NCBI GenBank assembly: GCA_011032825.1
Contig: JAADJZ010000020.1
Location: 310,001 to 374,000 of the forward strand
Length of the DNA stretch: 64,000 nucleotides
Direction: 5' to 3'
DNA from: Massariosphaeria phaeospora
Taxonomy: Eukaryota; Ascomycota; Dothideomycetes; Pleosporales
The notes below the pieces were generated by a model. That model did not search any database. It was given only the letters and a program-made list of their open reading frames with translations, and was not told the origin of the DNA. Of the stretch, positions 44,037 through 54,764 are shown piece after piece (the first letter of the stretch is position 1; every line of letters starts with the position of its first letter). The position numbers were made by a program, and so were the translations under genes.

Positions 44037-45127
44037 CTAACATGCAGATCGGTGTGCCGCTCGGCTCGGTGTAACACTCGGAACACCAGAATCTGCCCAC
44101 CCATATCACTGAATTGAATCACCACAATTAGTCGCTGCAACCTTGTGAAAATGAAGGAGGCTATTAAACAAGGCAATGTGATAAATCTGTTCTATCTAAA
44201 TTTGCTGGGGAGCGTGACGTTGCGACCGCGTGAAGTGATTCTGGTTGGGGATGATAGGGCAGCTTCTGGGGCTGCATCCTTTGATGCACCGCCCCCAGAT
44301 TGTTTCTGACGCTTGTTCTTTGGATGGGGTACTTCGGGAGCTTTCCTCTTCCCCTGTTGGGTGTTCTGAGTCGCTTTGGCAGCCTCTTTCCCTGCTTTTT
44401 TGAGTTGTTGTTCAGCCTGCTTCTTGGCCTTCTCCTTCTCCCTCTCCTTCTTGAGTCCTTCTCTCTCATCACGCCTCTGTTCAAGCTCAAGTTGCTTCTG
44501 AATCCTCGTATCCTCCTGCTCTTGTTTCCTCTTGGCCTTGTCTAGTTTCTCTTGCGCTGCTTGCTGCTCTATGACTGTCTTTCTCACTCTTGCTTCTCTG
44601 CCCTTCTTTGGGGACCACATCACAGCTCCACCATGATACTCTTGACGCTGTTGAAGGTCAAGAGGTACGCCCTTCTTCTTGTGCATCTTCTTGCTCTGAA
44701 CTGCCTCTCTCAGGCGTTAATTCTCTTGAGAAATGAGTTCATTGTTGGCTTGAAGATGGTGGAAGACTTGGGTGAGAGTTTTGGCCTCTTTCTCAGCCCC
44801 ATCCTTCACAGACTCATTGATGAGATTTCTTATCTTTCTCCAATCAGTCTCAAGAGGGGCTGCAGGGTTGTTTGTAACCTCAGCTTTATTAGTGGTTGTG
44901 TAGTGGAATCTTTTGAGAACTGCTTCACTATTCTTTGGCCAGATCCCAGTGGTTGTAAAAGACTTCAAGATGCGATCCTTGATGAAAGGGGACTTCCAGG
45001 CCTTCCAGGATAACAAGAAGAAGTCTCCTTTCTTGATGCGGGCATAGCATTGGCTCCTTTGGGTAAGGTCTGTAAGTTCTCTTGTGTATCCAGATGAAAG
45101 AGACTTGAAAATGACCAGTGATTTTCA
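44037..45127 (-). mobile_element. Truncated pogo-like element
   Basis: Remnant of a second, different pogo/DDE_1 element lying directly beside the complete one. It carries only the C-terminal third of a transposase on the minus strand and is cut at about 45127 where hAT-related sequence begins, giving a nested arrangement. Confidence 0.7.
44192..45117 (-). pseudogene. C-terminal fragment of a pogo-like (DDE_1) transposase
   Basis: Reading on the minus strand from about 45117: VIFKSLSSGYTRELTDL, then KKGDFFLLSWKAWKSPFI, TGIWPKNSEAVLKRF and DWRKIRNLINESVKDGAEK. These are typical of the region after the last catalytic Asp. A TAA at 44717-44719 interrupts the frame (QEN*RLREAV); CAA to TAA would explain it. 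The frame then continues with KKKGVPLDLQQRQEYHGGAV and a Lys/Glu/Gln-rich tail to 44192. The DNA-binding and catalytic parts are absent. Confidence 0.8.
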
Positions 45128-46036
45128 TGGAGAGAGTTCCCGCGATCCGTCCCTGCTCCCTCAGTCCCTACAGTCTATGGAGTATCCGAGGAGTACTCGC
45201 TAATATCCTTGGCCAGGACCAAGTTGGCCTATACTAACTTGTATAGTAATAGGATATCCCGTAGTCCTAAAGGTTAATTGTACGGTCTCTATCAACTGTG
45301 AGACGAGAGCGTCACGTGCAGGTTCGAAGGGAGGTTCAAGTACGGGTTCAATTTTGATGTATCCAGCACAAAACTCCTCGATCTCATCCGAAGTAGCCTA
45401 TATAGCGTCAATAAGAGGCCATTGCTCTACAAACAGTTTATCGTCGTCGTCGTTCCCCATATCCTCTCGCCAATATTCATTGAACTTGAAGGCGATCCCA
45501 TTCGAATTGTGTATGTGGCAATCTTTGCAGATGAAGTACATAGCGGGTATGCTCTCGCCCACAACGTTGCTGTAGCTCCCTAATACAGGAACTCCATAAT
45601 GAGACTCTGTAAGCTCAGGAAGAAGCTCCTTCGCCACATCAGGATTGATGTACTGCCAGAGACCGTGGCGGTTGGCAACGTCTCGGCGAAAGAACAACTA
45701 GGTAAACCAATCGTCAGGCGTGTTCAGTATGACTGTGACTCGTGTCACAACGGGGTCGGACTCAGTAGCCATTGCAGAGGCTATAGTCGGGTATGATTGG
45801 ATCTTGGCAGAGATCCGGACGGAATGATGCGTCGTAGGTGGACGCGGTAAGAGCAACGTGCGACTCGTAACTAGAGTGACGTTACAGCAGTAGCTGATGA
45901 GAACAATCCTAGGGTGCAGCCGGGCTCATAACTGTCGGGAATCGTGGACAGTGCGCATGTGGGAAGAATTGAAGGATTGAACTAAGGTTGTATTGTGTGA
46001 AGCTACGAACAGTAGATATACATGAGCAGTGATCTG
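45128..46036 (-). mobile_element. Internally deleted hAT-related element
   Basis: Its left end (from about 45128, GGAGAGAGTTCCCGCG) matches the left end of the next hAT (46037 on), including the shared CTATACTAACTTGTATA block near 45230 and 46123. Inside, the minus frame 45697-45398 (YGVPVLGSYSNVVGES.., FICKDCHIHN) is homologous to the N-terminal CxxC/H part of the larger hAT (YGVPVLGTYLN, ICKTCHKNHGG). The dimerisation end is missing. The right boundary is uncertain. Confidence 0.55.
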
Positions 46037-49000
46037 CAGGGAGAGAGTTCCGCAAGCTCTCTCCCTACTCTCTCTCTCCCCTAAATCCAGGGAGTTTCCC
46101 GGGAGAGCTAAGCAATATCGCTTGGCTATACTAACTTGTATAGGCGTAGGATACCCGCAAGCCCGTAGTTTAAATCCACAGTGTATATCAAAGGTGGCCC
46201 ACTGAGCGCTGTCATCAAATCCATGAGCGCCATCAATTTACACTACAAAGGTTACGTTTTCTGCTCTACCTAGCTTCGCCTATTGCCCAAGATTCCTCAA
46301 ACAGTACTCTAGTTGCCTCAAACAGTAGTCTAGCTGCCTCATCCACCTCATTGTCGCCGTTGATCAAGATTTCTGCCTGGGTGGCGATGTCGGCGTCTTC
46401 CCTGCCGCGTAGCGCTTCGCCATGGTTGCCAATGACTATGAGGCCTGAGATACCCCAGTTTTGTAGGCAAAGGCAACCCTCCAGCGTGTTTTCTCTCATG
46501 TTTGAGCGCCTAGGCGATAGCGTGATGCCTCCTTTGCTAAAGATCCTCTCAGGTTCAGCGCTCATGGCGGGAATCGACAGTAGATCAATGGCCATACGTG
46601 AGAGGCGTAGGTATAGCGCTTTGATAGCTAGCCTTCTCTAGTACTGTGAGGGTACTACGTCATCATCCGTCTCTCGTAGCGTTGATAGGTAGTAGGCAAG
46701 CTCATCTCCTGTAAACGGTTCTGGCGTAGGTAGTTTGCGCGATTCTTTGAGCCGGTTAAGCAGAGGATGATACCGTTGCTTTGGTGTAATGCTTAGGAGA
46801 TTGCCACTGATCTCAGCAAGCGGATGGCGCCTCTGAGAGCTCTGTGATAACTGTGACTGTAGCGTTTCCTCTAGCGTAGCAGGGTAATCCTTCTCGTACA
46901 GTTCACGAACCTTTGTAATAGAGTAAGTAGCCCACTCCTCTCCCTAGGCGTCAGTAAGGTAGCCTTTCTTTTGGCGAGAATCTAGTAATACAGTCGCTGC
47001 GTATGCGGGGGAGACATCTAATAGCGCGTAGTACTTTTGAGCCTTTTTCCACGCCTGCTCAATGGCCACCCAAAACACCACATGCTCACTAGAATCCTAG
47101 TACTGTATCTTGAGCTTCTCAAGGTTCTCCATAAAGAGACCAAGGATAGGTACAACGTACGCTATACCAAGCTGTGAATGCTCATTAGGCTGTCCCTCTA
47201 GTGATTTAGTAGCCTCCTTGAATAGTTCGAGGATCTCAACTAGTTTAGTGATGATGGACTATCCTTCGGCGCCCAGGCGCTTAGAGAAGATATTTCGGTT
47301 TATAGAAGCCTCTGGGGTATTAACAGTAGGCACCTGGCTAGTACGGCTTGCGCGGTTCTCCACCCGTAGGCTCTCAAGGTCCAGGAACTGTTCGATCGCT
47401 GTACGGAGGCGCAGAGCGCGCACTAGCATATCCCAAGTTGAGTTCCATCTGCGGCAGAGTCAGCTGGTTGTGGTGACTAGAGATACTAAATATAGCGATA
47501 TTTTTGAAAACTCTCTACTACGCATCAACTTTCCACTACCACGTCGCATCGTGATGCAACTTTCAGGATCGCTGCATCTAGTGCACGCCCCTAGGCGTTT
47601 TCTTGCGATTGAAATAATATTGTGTTGTAGTAATATAAAGTCGTGCGCAGTGAATTGCAGTTTTGGTGGGCTGTCAAAATCGGCGCTAAAACGCTAAGCG
47701 AGAACCGCCGATCTTAACTCCGGATGTCCGGCGCCTAGCTGAGTGCTAGCCAGGCGCTGCAAACTTTCAGATGAGATGAGATTTTCCAAAACCGCTCGCT
47801 CATGAGATGGCTGCAGGCGACCTCTTCTACCCTAGAACTGCACCACCACAACGCAAATAATTCTAAAAGAGCAATTAATCGCGACAGAAAATGCCACGCG
47901 AAAAACGTTCCGTTGTCAGAATTAAATAATTCAGTGTGGTGGTGAAAGCGCATTGATGAGAAGTTAGGTTGTAAAATCGCTAGCTATCCTCGCGCCGTAA
48001 GTGGAGAGTTTTGCGCTTACCTAGTACTGTTACTTTGCAGCAGCGCTACAGTAGGTGGCTGGTTTGTCGAACTTGAGGTTTCCTCTGCCCAAACCTCCTT
48101 TTGTACATTGTTGAAGCGCTGTAGCTTGCCAGGAGAGTTGTTGATCCATCCGACAATGTTGTTTAGTTGACCAATGGAGCCCTTTTTTCTTTATAAAGCA
48201 GTCTGCTCTTCAATACTACTTGCTAGTAGTAACTTCCGCTCAAACATGTCGTAGTAGCTGCCAAAAAGGACCTGCTGCGCTATCAGATTGATGATGTAGC
48301 CAGCGCAGCGTAAACGCCTCCATGAAGCATCAAATCCTAGCTCAATCGCCAGCGCCTCTACTGCTCTGTCGTTTGGGGAAGCGTTGTCGGTAACAAAGTA
48401 TCCTATATTGCTCTCAATACTGTAGTCCTTAATAACCCGCAGGACGTCTGCTGCTAGATTTGCCTCTGAGTAGGAATCTGGCATCTCCGTGAGTGCCAAC
48501 ATGGCGGTTTGGCAGGTGCCTGCAGCGTCTACCTAGTGCGCAGATACTCCGTTCAATTCTTGTCGCCTACGAGAAGTCTATACGTCGAAGGAGAGGTGTA
48601 TCCTGCTCTGCGCTTTAGACAATACAGCTTTGATCTCCCGTTTGTGACGAACGAACTCCTTGAGGATCCACCTGCGGATTGTAGTGTCGTGAGGTATAAT
48701 ACTCTTAGTACAAAACGGCATTGCTCGGGATAGGATACGCCTAAAATAAGGAGAAGATACTATACGAAAAGGCACGCTATTTTGTACAACCTAGCGTAGG
48801 ATATCCTTGCGCAGTGCCTCTGCGTCAAAGTTCTCTACAATCTAGTTGTATACGTTCCGCTGTACAGGGTCGTTGACGTTGAGGATCTCTAGAGGGTCTG
48901 TTGATCCGGTCTCTATAGAGATGTCCATTGTTTCTTGATCATACATGTAGGGGTGTAGGTTTTTGAAATAGCTAAGTACGCCTTTTGATCTATTGGTTAT

Positions 49001-49698
49001 ATTGAACTTAGAACTGGCTCCGCCGTGATTCTTATGACAGGTCTTACAAATCTAATACGTAGCTTCAGCGCTGCTTGATTGCGTGTTGAGATAGGTGCCT
49101 AGTACAGGTACGCCGTATTTCCACCACTAAGCCTTTGTACGAAAAGGTGTAGCGATCCGACGGCACCCTCCCAACGCTACGCTATCCCATTTGATCCAGG
49201 AGTAATCAAACGGCGCCTGAAAAACAGGCTGCGCGTCAAGTATCACCTCCAAACTATTTTTGTTCGTTAGCTGAAACTGCGTAGGCACAGGGACGTCGGC
49301 GCTGTCGAGTTCGTTGAGGGTATCGCTCGTAGAATCGTCATCGTGGATAACCAGCGCCTGGCTACTGGATAGGAGGACATCGGCGCGCGCACGCTTAGCA
49401 GGCGTCAAAGGTAATTCATAAAGGCGCTTTCTAGCCATTGAAGCAATATCGAAAACAGTAGGCAGTTTGGTGGTGTTTTGATAGAGCAGTGATGATTTTT
49501 GGCAGATGTGATGAGTGCGGGGATGAGGTGACGTTGAGGCGCTATATGCCGACATTCGGCGAGAAAACACCAAGGCCTCGGAACGTTCACCGGCACTGCC
49601 TAATCGGGTAATACGGCTTTATTACTAAGCTCTAGCTACTCCCTGGATCCACTCCAGGGCGCTCCGGAGCGCTCTGGAGTGGCTCCGTTCCGTCCCTG
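46037..49698 (-). mobile_element. hAT-family DNA transposon, degenerate, about 3.66 kb
   Basis: The ends read CAGGGA (46037) and TCCCTG (49693-49698). Imperfect inverted similarity continues inward (ATCCAGGGAGT on both sides, then AGCTAAGCAATA against AGCTTAGTAATA). No 8-bp target duplication was found, so the exact ends are tentative. It contains a hAT transposase in pieces on the minus strand. Confidence 0.65.
46266..49438 (-). pseudogene. hAT transposase, broken by many stops
   Basis: Starts at ATG 49438 (MARKRLYELPLTPAKRARAD). Homologous segments follow in order: a CxxC..H zinc-finger-like region (ICKTCHKNHGG, about 49040), PFCTKSIIPHDTTIRRWI (about 48700), the core GYFVTDNASPNDRAVEAL (about 48400) and the C-terminal dimerisation motif LSIPAMSAEPERIFS (about 46575). 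Stops separate them and many are TAG or TAA at positions where the opposite strand shows CTA/TTA, consistent with CpA to TpA change. No functional protein can be made. Confidence 0.82.
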
Positions 49699-49831
49699 CA
49701 GGCCGCTGTACATGAGTGGCTGTAAACAGCGCTAGTACATGATGGGTAGTCGCCTCTAACCAGACGTGAGGTGCGATTGCCCGTGCGGCAAGAGAGACTC
49801 CAAACCGTGACATTTGTTCACCATTACTGAA

Positions 49832-51307
49832 CTATCGTCCTAGATGAGGTACAAATTGCTGCCATTTGGGAGTATCGAAGCAGCTTGCAGGCAGCGAGCG
49901 AAATTCCACGAGATCTTCAACAAGAATGATCATCCTGACGATGATGTATAAAAGTCCAATAAGATAACAAGGCAAAGCTGCCTTGAGCGGCAAGCGAGCT
50001 CTAGGATCTTGGGCTTCCGAATTGTTTCTCATCCAATCCCATATCGTGCGCGGCTGTGGCCTAGTGGTATTGAGAAGTTTAGGCTTTCGAGCATAACTGC
50101 CGCTGCTGGTCTGATTTGCAAGACCGTCGCCCGTTTCGTTCACAGATATCCTGCGTGATCGTCGCTCGCATAGGTAGGGCCAGATGTTGAAGGCCACTTC
50201 GGCCACGACTTCACCGGCGACTAAGCACGCGAAGTGAATTACAGTTGCTACTCTCCAAAGAACTTGTTCGCTCTGGGTTGGTAAATTGAGGTTCCAGCCG
50301 GCCAGAAATATAGAAGCGAATCCAAAATAGTACAGGGCGCCAGTGTGAAAAATCCAGGGCGGTACATTGGGGGCGATGAAGGTTGAGAATCGATCTATCG
50401 GGCGGGTCGGGGGAGTAGAAAGCATGTTGAGGTATTGGAACAAGCGCCTTGTGTGTTGCCAATATAGACTCCAGAACCATTCCTTGCGGTCGATAAAGTC
50501 TAGTGGTGTATTACTGTATGGTTCACGAGCGTCATCTCCCCCTGCCAACAGTATCTCTGCCATGCTTGCATCGGTGGTCAAGACTTCAGGAACTCTTACG
50601 TCAGCGGGTTTATGTCGCCAAAGGAATACCGTGGCCAGACTGGCGTAGACGTAGGCCACGGTAGTAAGCTCAAGAAGGGTAATGTCAAGCCCTTGGGCAA
50701 GCCGAGTGAGGAAGTTGGCCGAGAACCATGTCGCTTGTATCGCGACAATGGTACGCGCCATCGCATCAGCCTTATTTCGGTCTTTGATACGTCCCAGGAC
50801 CGCTGGCGGGATGGTGACGTAACCCCTCTGGACCAACCATAGTAGCTGTTTGGCAGTAATTGGGAACGAAACCCAATCGCGTGGTTGCAGAACGAAGCCG
50901 CCCATTTCTGCGAAAAATGCATGCTGTAGCGACCAGTCACCGATTTTAGCAACAGTAAAGTCCTTCACAGACTGATGTGCACTCAGGTATTGGCCCATTG
51001 CTGATATTGCAGCCACTTCAGGCGCAATAAGCATGAATACAAAGATTGAACTTTTGCGGCGAAGTTGGATCCAAAAGGTGTCCTGGGGGCCCGGTACATT
51101 GAGAAGTAACATCGACCAACAGCACAGCACTATGGTCGAGCCGCAGCCCCAGAGAATATCCATCGTGCCTCTCTTATAAGGAGCAGAAGTCCAGCCTTGT
51201 CGTAAACCGATTTCGAGATTCGTTGTGGAGTTGAATTTGCTGTGCAAGGCTGAAGCATTGGCGATGGCGGCAAGGCTAGCCATCACAAAAAGTACAATAA
51301 GGTCCAT
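49832..51307 (-). CDS. Multi-pass membrane protein of an uncharacterised fungal family
   Basis: Single exon, 491 aa. A signal-peptide-like first helix (MDLIVLFVMASLAAIANA) leads to the motif GWTSAPYKRGTMDILWGC, then STIVLCCWSMLLLNVP. I know this arrangement (GW..P..RGT..LW.C..T..LC.WS..H/LNVP) from a widespread ascomycete family without assigned function. Further hydrophobic segments lie at about residues 90-105, 205-230, 310-335, 345-370 and 440-465, separated by charged loops (HTRRLFQYLNMLS; FAEMGGFVLQPRDW). Undamaged although it borders the hAT element. Location (plasma or internal membrane) unknown. Confidence 0.75.
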   Translation of the reverse strand: MDLIVLFVMASLAAIANASALHSKFNSTTNLEIGLRQGWTSAPYKRGTMDILWGCGSTIVLCCWSMLLLNVPGPQDTFWIQLRRKSSIFVFMLIAPEVAAISAMGQYLSAHQSVKDFTVAKIGDWSLQHAFFAEMGGFVLQPRDWVSFPITAKQLLWLVQRGYVTIPPAVLGRIKDRNKADAMARTIVAIQATWFSANFLTRLAQGLDITLLELTTVAYVYASLATVFLWRHKPADVRVPEVLTTDASMAEILLAGGDDAREPYSNTPLDFIDRKEWFWSLYWQHTRRLFQYLNMLSTPPTRPIDRFSTFIAPNVPPWIFHTGALYYFGFASIFLAGWNLNLPTQSEQVLWRVATVIHFACLVAGEVVAEVAFNIWPYLCERRSRRISVNETGDGLANQTSSGSYARKPKLLNTTRPQPRTIWDWMRNNSEAQDPRARLPLKAALPCYLIGLLYIIVRMIILVEDLVEFRSLPASCFDTPKWQQFVPHLGR

Positions 51308-52206
51308 TTATGCTCGCTATTTGGCGCTTGTTCGAAGTAAAAAGAGGTTTTTGTGGAATAAGGCCGCGTGGTTCAGTCTACAACGCGAGGAGTTGAGAGC
51401 AGGCTGCAACAAGCTATGTGAGAATTATGTATTTTCAATTAAAGTTGAACTGTAAGCTGTGCATGCTGTCGGCGGCTAGAGAGATCTGCCATGACGCCAC
51501 GTGGCTGGAGGTTGGTAGAACGTGTGGGCATAATCAAGCAGCAAACCGCATTAATCTGCCAAGGATGCGCCAGGGCTCTGGTGAGCAAACCGAGCAGCAA
51601 ACACCTCAGGGTCAACCGCACACCCTGAACTCCGACAAGCTCTTATATGTCGCAGTGCTTACCGCGTCTGTGCACGCAATGCACGCATTTTACTATGAGA
51701 ATTAGAGAACTTAAAGAGTTTTCAAGTAACGTATTCCACCATCACCCTGGGCACAGCCTGGACGAGAATCGCGAAATAACGTGAACGGTTAGCAATGGCG
51801 TTAACTGGCTGCGCGATCTCTCCCTGCCGTGTGGCGCAAACTTTCTAACGGCTGCATTCGAGGGGAAGGCGCAATCGCTAAGCACTATATTGGGGCGGTT
51901 TGCGGGCGTCTGATTGTCTGGTGTCTCTCTGGAAAGTTGACCACGGTCTGCTGCCTCGTTCATCATGTGGCGCAGTGCAAGGCAGACTTGGACCTGGTAG
52001 CAGTTTCGGTCGGGTATCTTACATCCAATAGCAATTAACCGCGATCAAGCCACCAACTCCGGTGCTTATCCCTCCGCCACCACATCGCCAGGGCAGGCGC
52101 TTAGAATGGCTGCTAATATCCCAGATCGGAATTCAGTATCCTGTGTTCGGCACACCGTAAACAGCAAGATCAATGGTCTACGATGGTTGAGCGGACAACA
52201 AAACTC
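51308..52206. other. Intergenic region
   Basis: No gene supported; promoter of the membrane protein and sequence leading into dispersed repeat copy B. Confidence 0.35.
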
Positions 52207-52375
52207 GGTTCCCGTCCGATCCGCCGTTTGTCGTGGGACCAAATGCAATTATTTACTCCCGAGTACGGAGTCCAGAGTCCGGAGTCCTGACTTCAGGCCA
52301 GCCGCTACGCCCCAACAATACTTGCTGCTTCAAACTCTAGCGTTGAAGGGGGCGTAGCTGCGCCACGTGCAGAGT
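52207..52375 (+). repeat. Dispersed repeat, copy B (169 bp)
   Basis: Second copy of the repeat at 41556-41724, same orientation, differing by scattered, partly transition-type changes and small indels. Confidence 0.85.
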
Positions 52376-52503
52376 ATGCAGCAAGCGTTTAATGTGATAC
52401 AGCAATGTTTATACAGAACGATGTTGAACTATCAGAACTACTGGTTTCCTGGCTCTCTCGCCTAGTTCTTACATATTGCCAGAAGCTCGTTGTAGCCCTT
52501 GGG

Positions 52504-54764
52504 TCATTTCTCGCCCAGCTTGCCGCAATCCGGGGGATTGTCAGTTCTGCAAGATTTGCCCGGCGCGTCGCCCAGAGGGCGCGTACAGCGGATGGTGCGG
52601 CCTTTGCATACCAGTTTACCGGCTTCGGCGCCGTCCTCCCAGCGGCCATAGGGTCCGCCTTTGAAAACACATTCCTCCAACACGCGATTTTTGTTCTTGT
52701 CCATAAGCGGGAAGGGCAAGTCCTCACCAACACTCGTATTCTCAGACCCCAAGTCCACCACCATGTTACTCCGGACTGGGGTCTTGACGTCCTCGCAAGC
52801 ATCTAGGACGTTTTCCCTATCAGTCTGGAGGACCACGTTCGCGATCGCGCCACCAGGACCGTCTGCGTTCATTCACCAGATTTGGAGTTCTTGGTACAGC
52901 CATTCCATCTTCTGGACTTCGACGCCTTGGTTGTACACTTTGACGACGGCGTTGCCCGTGCCTGTGTTAGGTTCGAAGAGGACCTAAAATCACCTTGATT
53001 AGCGCTTGGGTCAGAAGGCATTGGTGGAAATACATACTGCTCCTTTTCCATACCCCCCCACAAAGTGCAAGTCCTTCTTAGTTTGGCGGGCGTAGATGAA
53101 GGGATCCTTCACTGTGGCGTCAGGTAGGACCTTTTTGAGTTTCTCGTGAATCGCTTCGACTGCCTCGGCGCGCAAGATTGCGCCATTCCATGGCTGGGTA
53201 AGGGTCTCTTGCTCTTCGGGCCCGTTATCGCCAATCGATTTCCTTGCCCCGGCCATGAGATGACAAACGGGATCGAGGCCAAAATTATATAGGGCGAACT
53301 TGTGGCCGAGCAGCTCCCTGAAGACGAGTCAGTATTCTGGACCGACCGAATGAGTGGAAGTACTCACTGTATAGGATACAGCATGTCCTTCTCCCAACTC
53401 TCTTTGTCCATGAGACTCGGATTTTCCCAGAAGTGTGCAACAGCGGCTCCTAGTGATGTCGTAGTAAGCATGGAGAGTTTCCGAGACGCACTCATGGCAC
53501 GCCAAATCAACAGACGGTGTACTTACCGAGGTGAGACGCGCAGAAAAGCGCAGCACAGCCATAGAGACCCTCGGTTACCACATTCACGGGCGTCACACCC
53601 CAGGGCTGGAAATGTACGGCGGCTTGGTGCGTTGGGATAAATTCCGTCCAATTGTCGAGTATGATGGTTTCCTTGCGGCCTAGCACATCATCGTAGAAGT
53701 CGCTCCAGTCACCTGTCCCTGATCCCGGGAAGGCGCGCTGGACAAGCGTAACGTTCTGTTCTTCCGATATCTCGTCTGAGATCGTTAAACCTCCACTAAT
53801 CGGGGCCGGGGTGGGAAGCGCCGCTCGGTTCTGCTTCGCTGGACAGGCACTGCCACCACAGTTTCCCTTCTCGCAGAACGACTCAATAGTGGTGACTGTT
53901 TCAGTCGTTTTGGCAATAGTCGTTGCCACGCCTGTGCATGCGGTGATGGTGTGGCAGTTGGTAGATGTACTCGTGGACGTGGTGCTTGAGTCTTGATCTG
54001 GAAATACGGACGTTATGATGAAAAACTGCGTGGTACATGTAGAGAATTCCTGCTTGGTAGTGCATTCTTCTCCTGGAGTATTTGGGGTCGGCGCTGGTGT
54101 AGGTGTGGGAGTAGGCCCTGGAGGTTTAGGAGTTGGCTCTGGATCGTTATCTGGAGGTGGATTGGTAGGATTAGAGTTTTCTGGTGGGGGAGGATTAGTA
54201 TTCGCTGGAGGAGGTGGGGGAGGATTGGTATTCGCTGGAGGAGTTGGCGGCGGGGGAACATCGCTGGATGGTGGTGAGACAGTAGCGCTGGATGGTGGTG
54301 GGACAATAGCGCTGGATACTGATGATGGAGGATTGGTATTCCCTGGGGGGTGGTGGCGGAGGTGTTCCAGAGCTTGCAGACGAAGAAGGTGGTGGCGGAG
54401 GTGTTCCAGAGCTTGCAGACGGGGGAGGTAGTGGTGGAGGTGTTCCAGAGCTTGCAGACGAAGAAGGTGGTGGCGGAGGTGTTCCAGAGCTTGCAGACGG
54501 GGGAGGTGGTGGCGGAGGTACATCAGAGGACGCGCTACCGACGACAGTAGTACCAGGTTCACCAGGAACTAAGGTCGAAGCCAACGGTTGGTCTGGCTTT
54601 GGCGGCGCTGTTTCACTGGCGATTTGGCGTTTCGGCATGTTCGAAGGGATGCCATTGTTATAGACAAGTCTATAAGATGCAGGTGCGGCATCGACAGAAA
54701 GGTCCAAAAGAGATAAACTGAGGCAAAAGAGGAAAACGTAAGTGAAATGTATGCGTGGCATCAT
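52504..54764 (-). pseudogene. Secreted Pro-rich protein gene with frameshift and in-frame stop
   Basis: Exons by splice signals: 54764-53527, 53449-53368, 53317-53038 and 52983-52504. The N-terminus is a signal peptide (FTYVFLFCLSLSLLDLSVDA), followed by Pro/Ser repeats (SSGTPPPPP). At the C6 tract (plus strand GGGGGG 54345-54350) the frame shifts by one; five C would join GTPPPPP to GNTNPPSSV. Then come NTNPPPPPP repeats, a Thr/Ser-rich CTTKQEFSTC region, and a conserved-looking domain (GWGVTP-like WGVTPVNVVTEGLYGCAALF, ..VAHFWENPSLMDKESWEKDM, YNFGLDPVCHLMAGAR). A TGA at 52873-52875 (QIW*MNADG) interrupts exon 4, after which coding-like sequence with six Cys continues to 52504. The C-terminal domain resembles an uncharacterised fungal secreted module; function unknown. 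The homopolymer shift could also be an assembly error. Confidence 0.65.
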
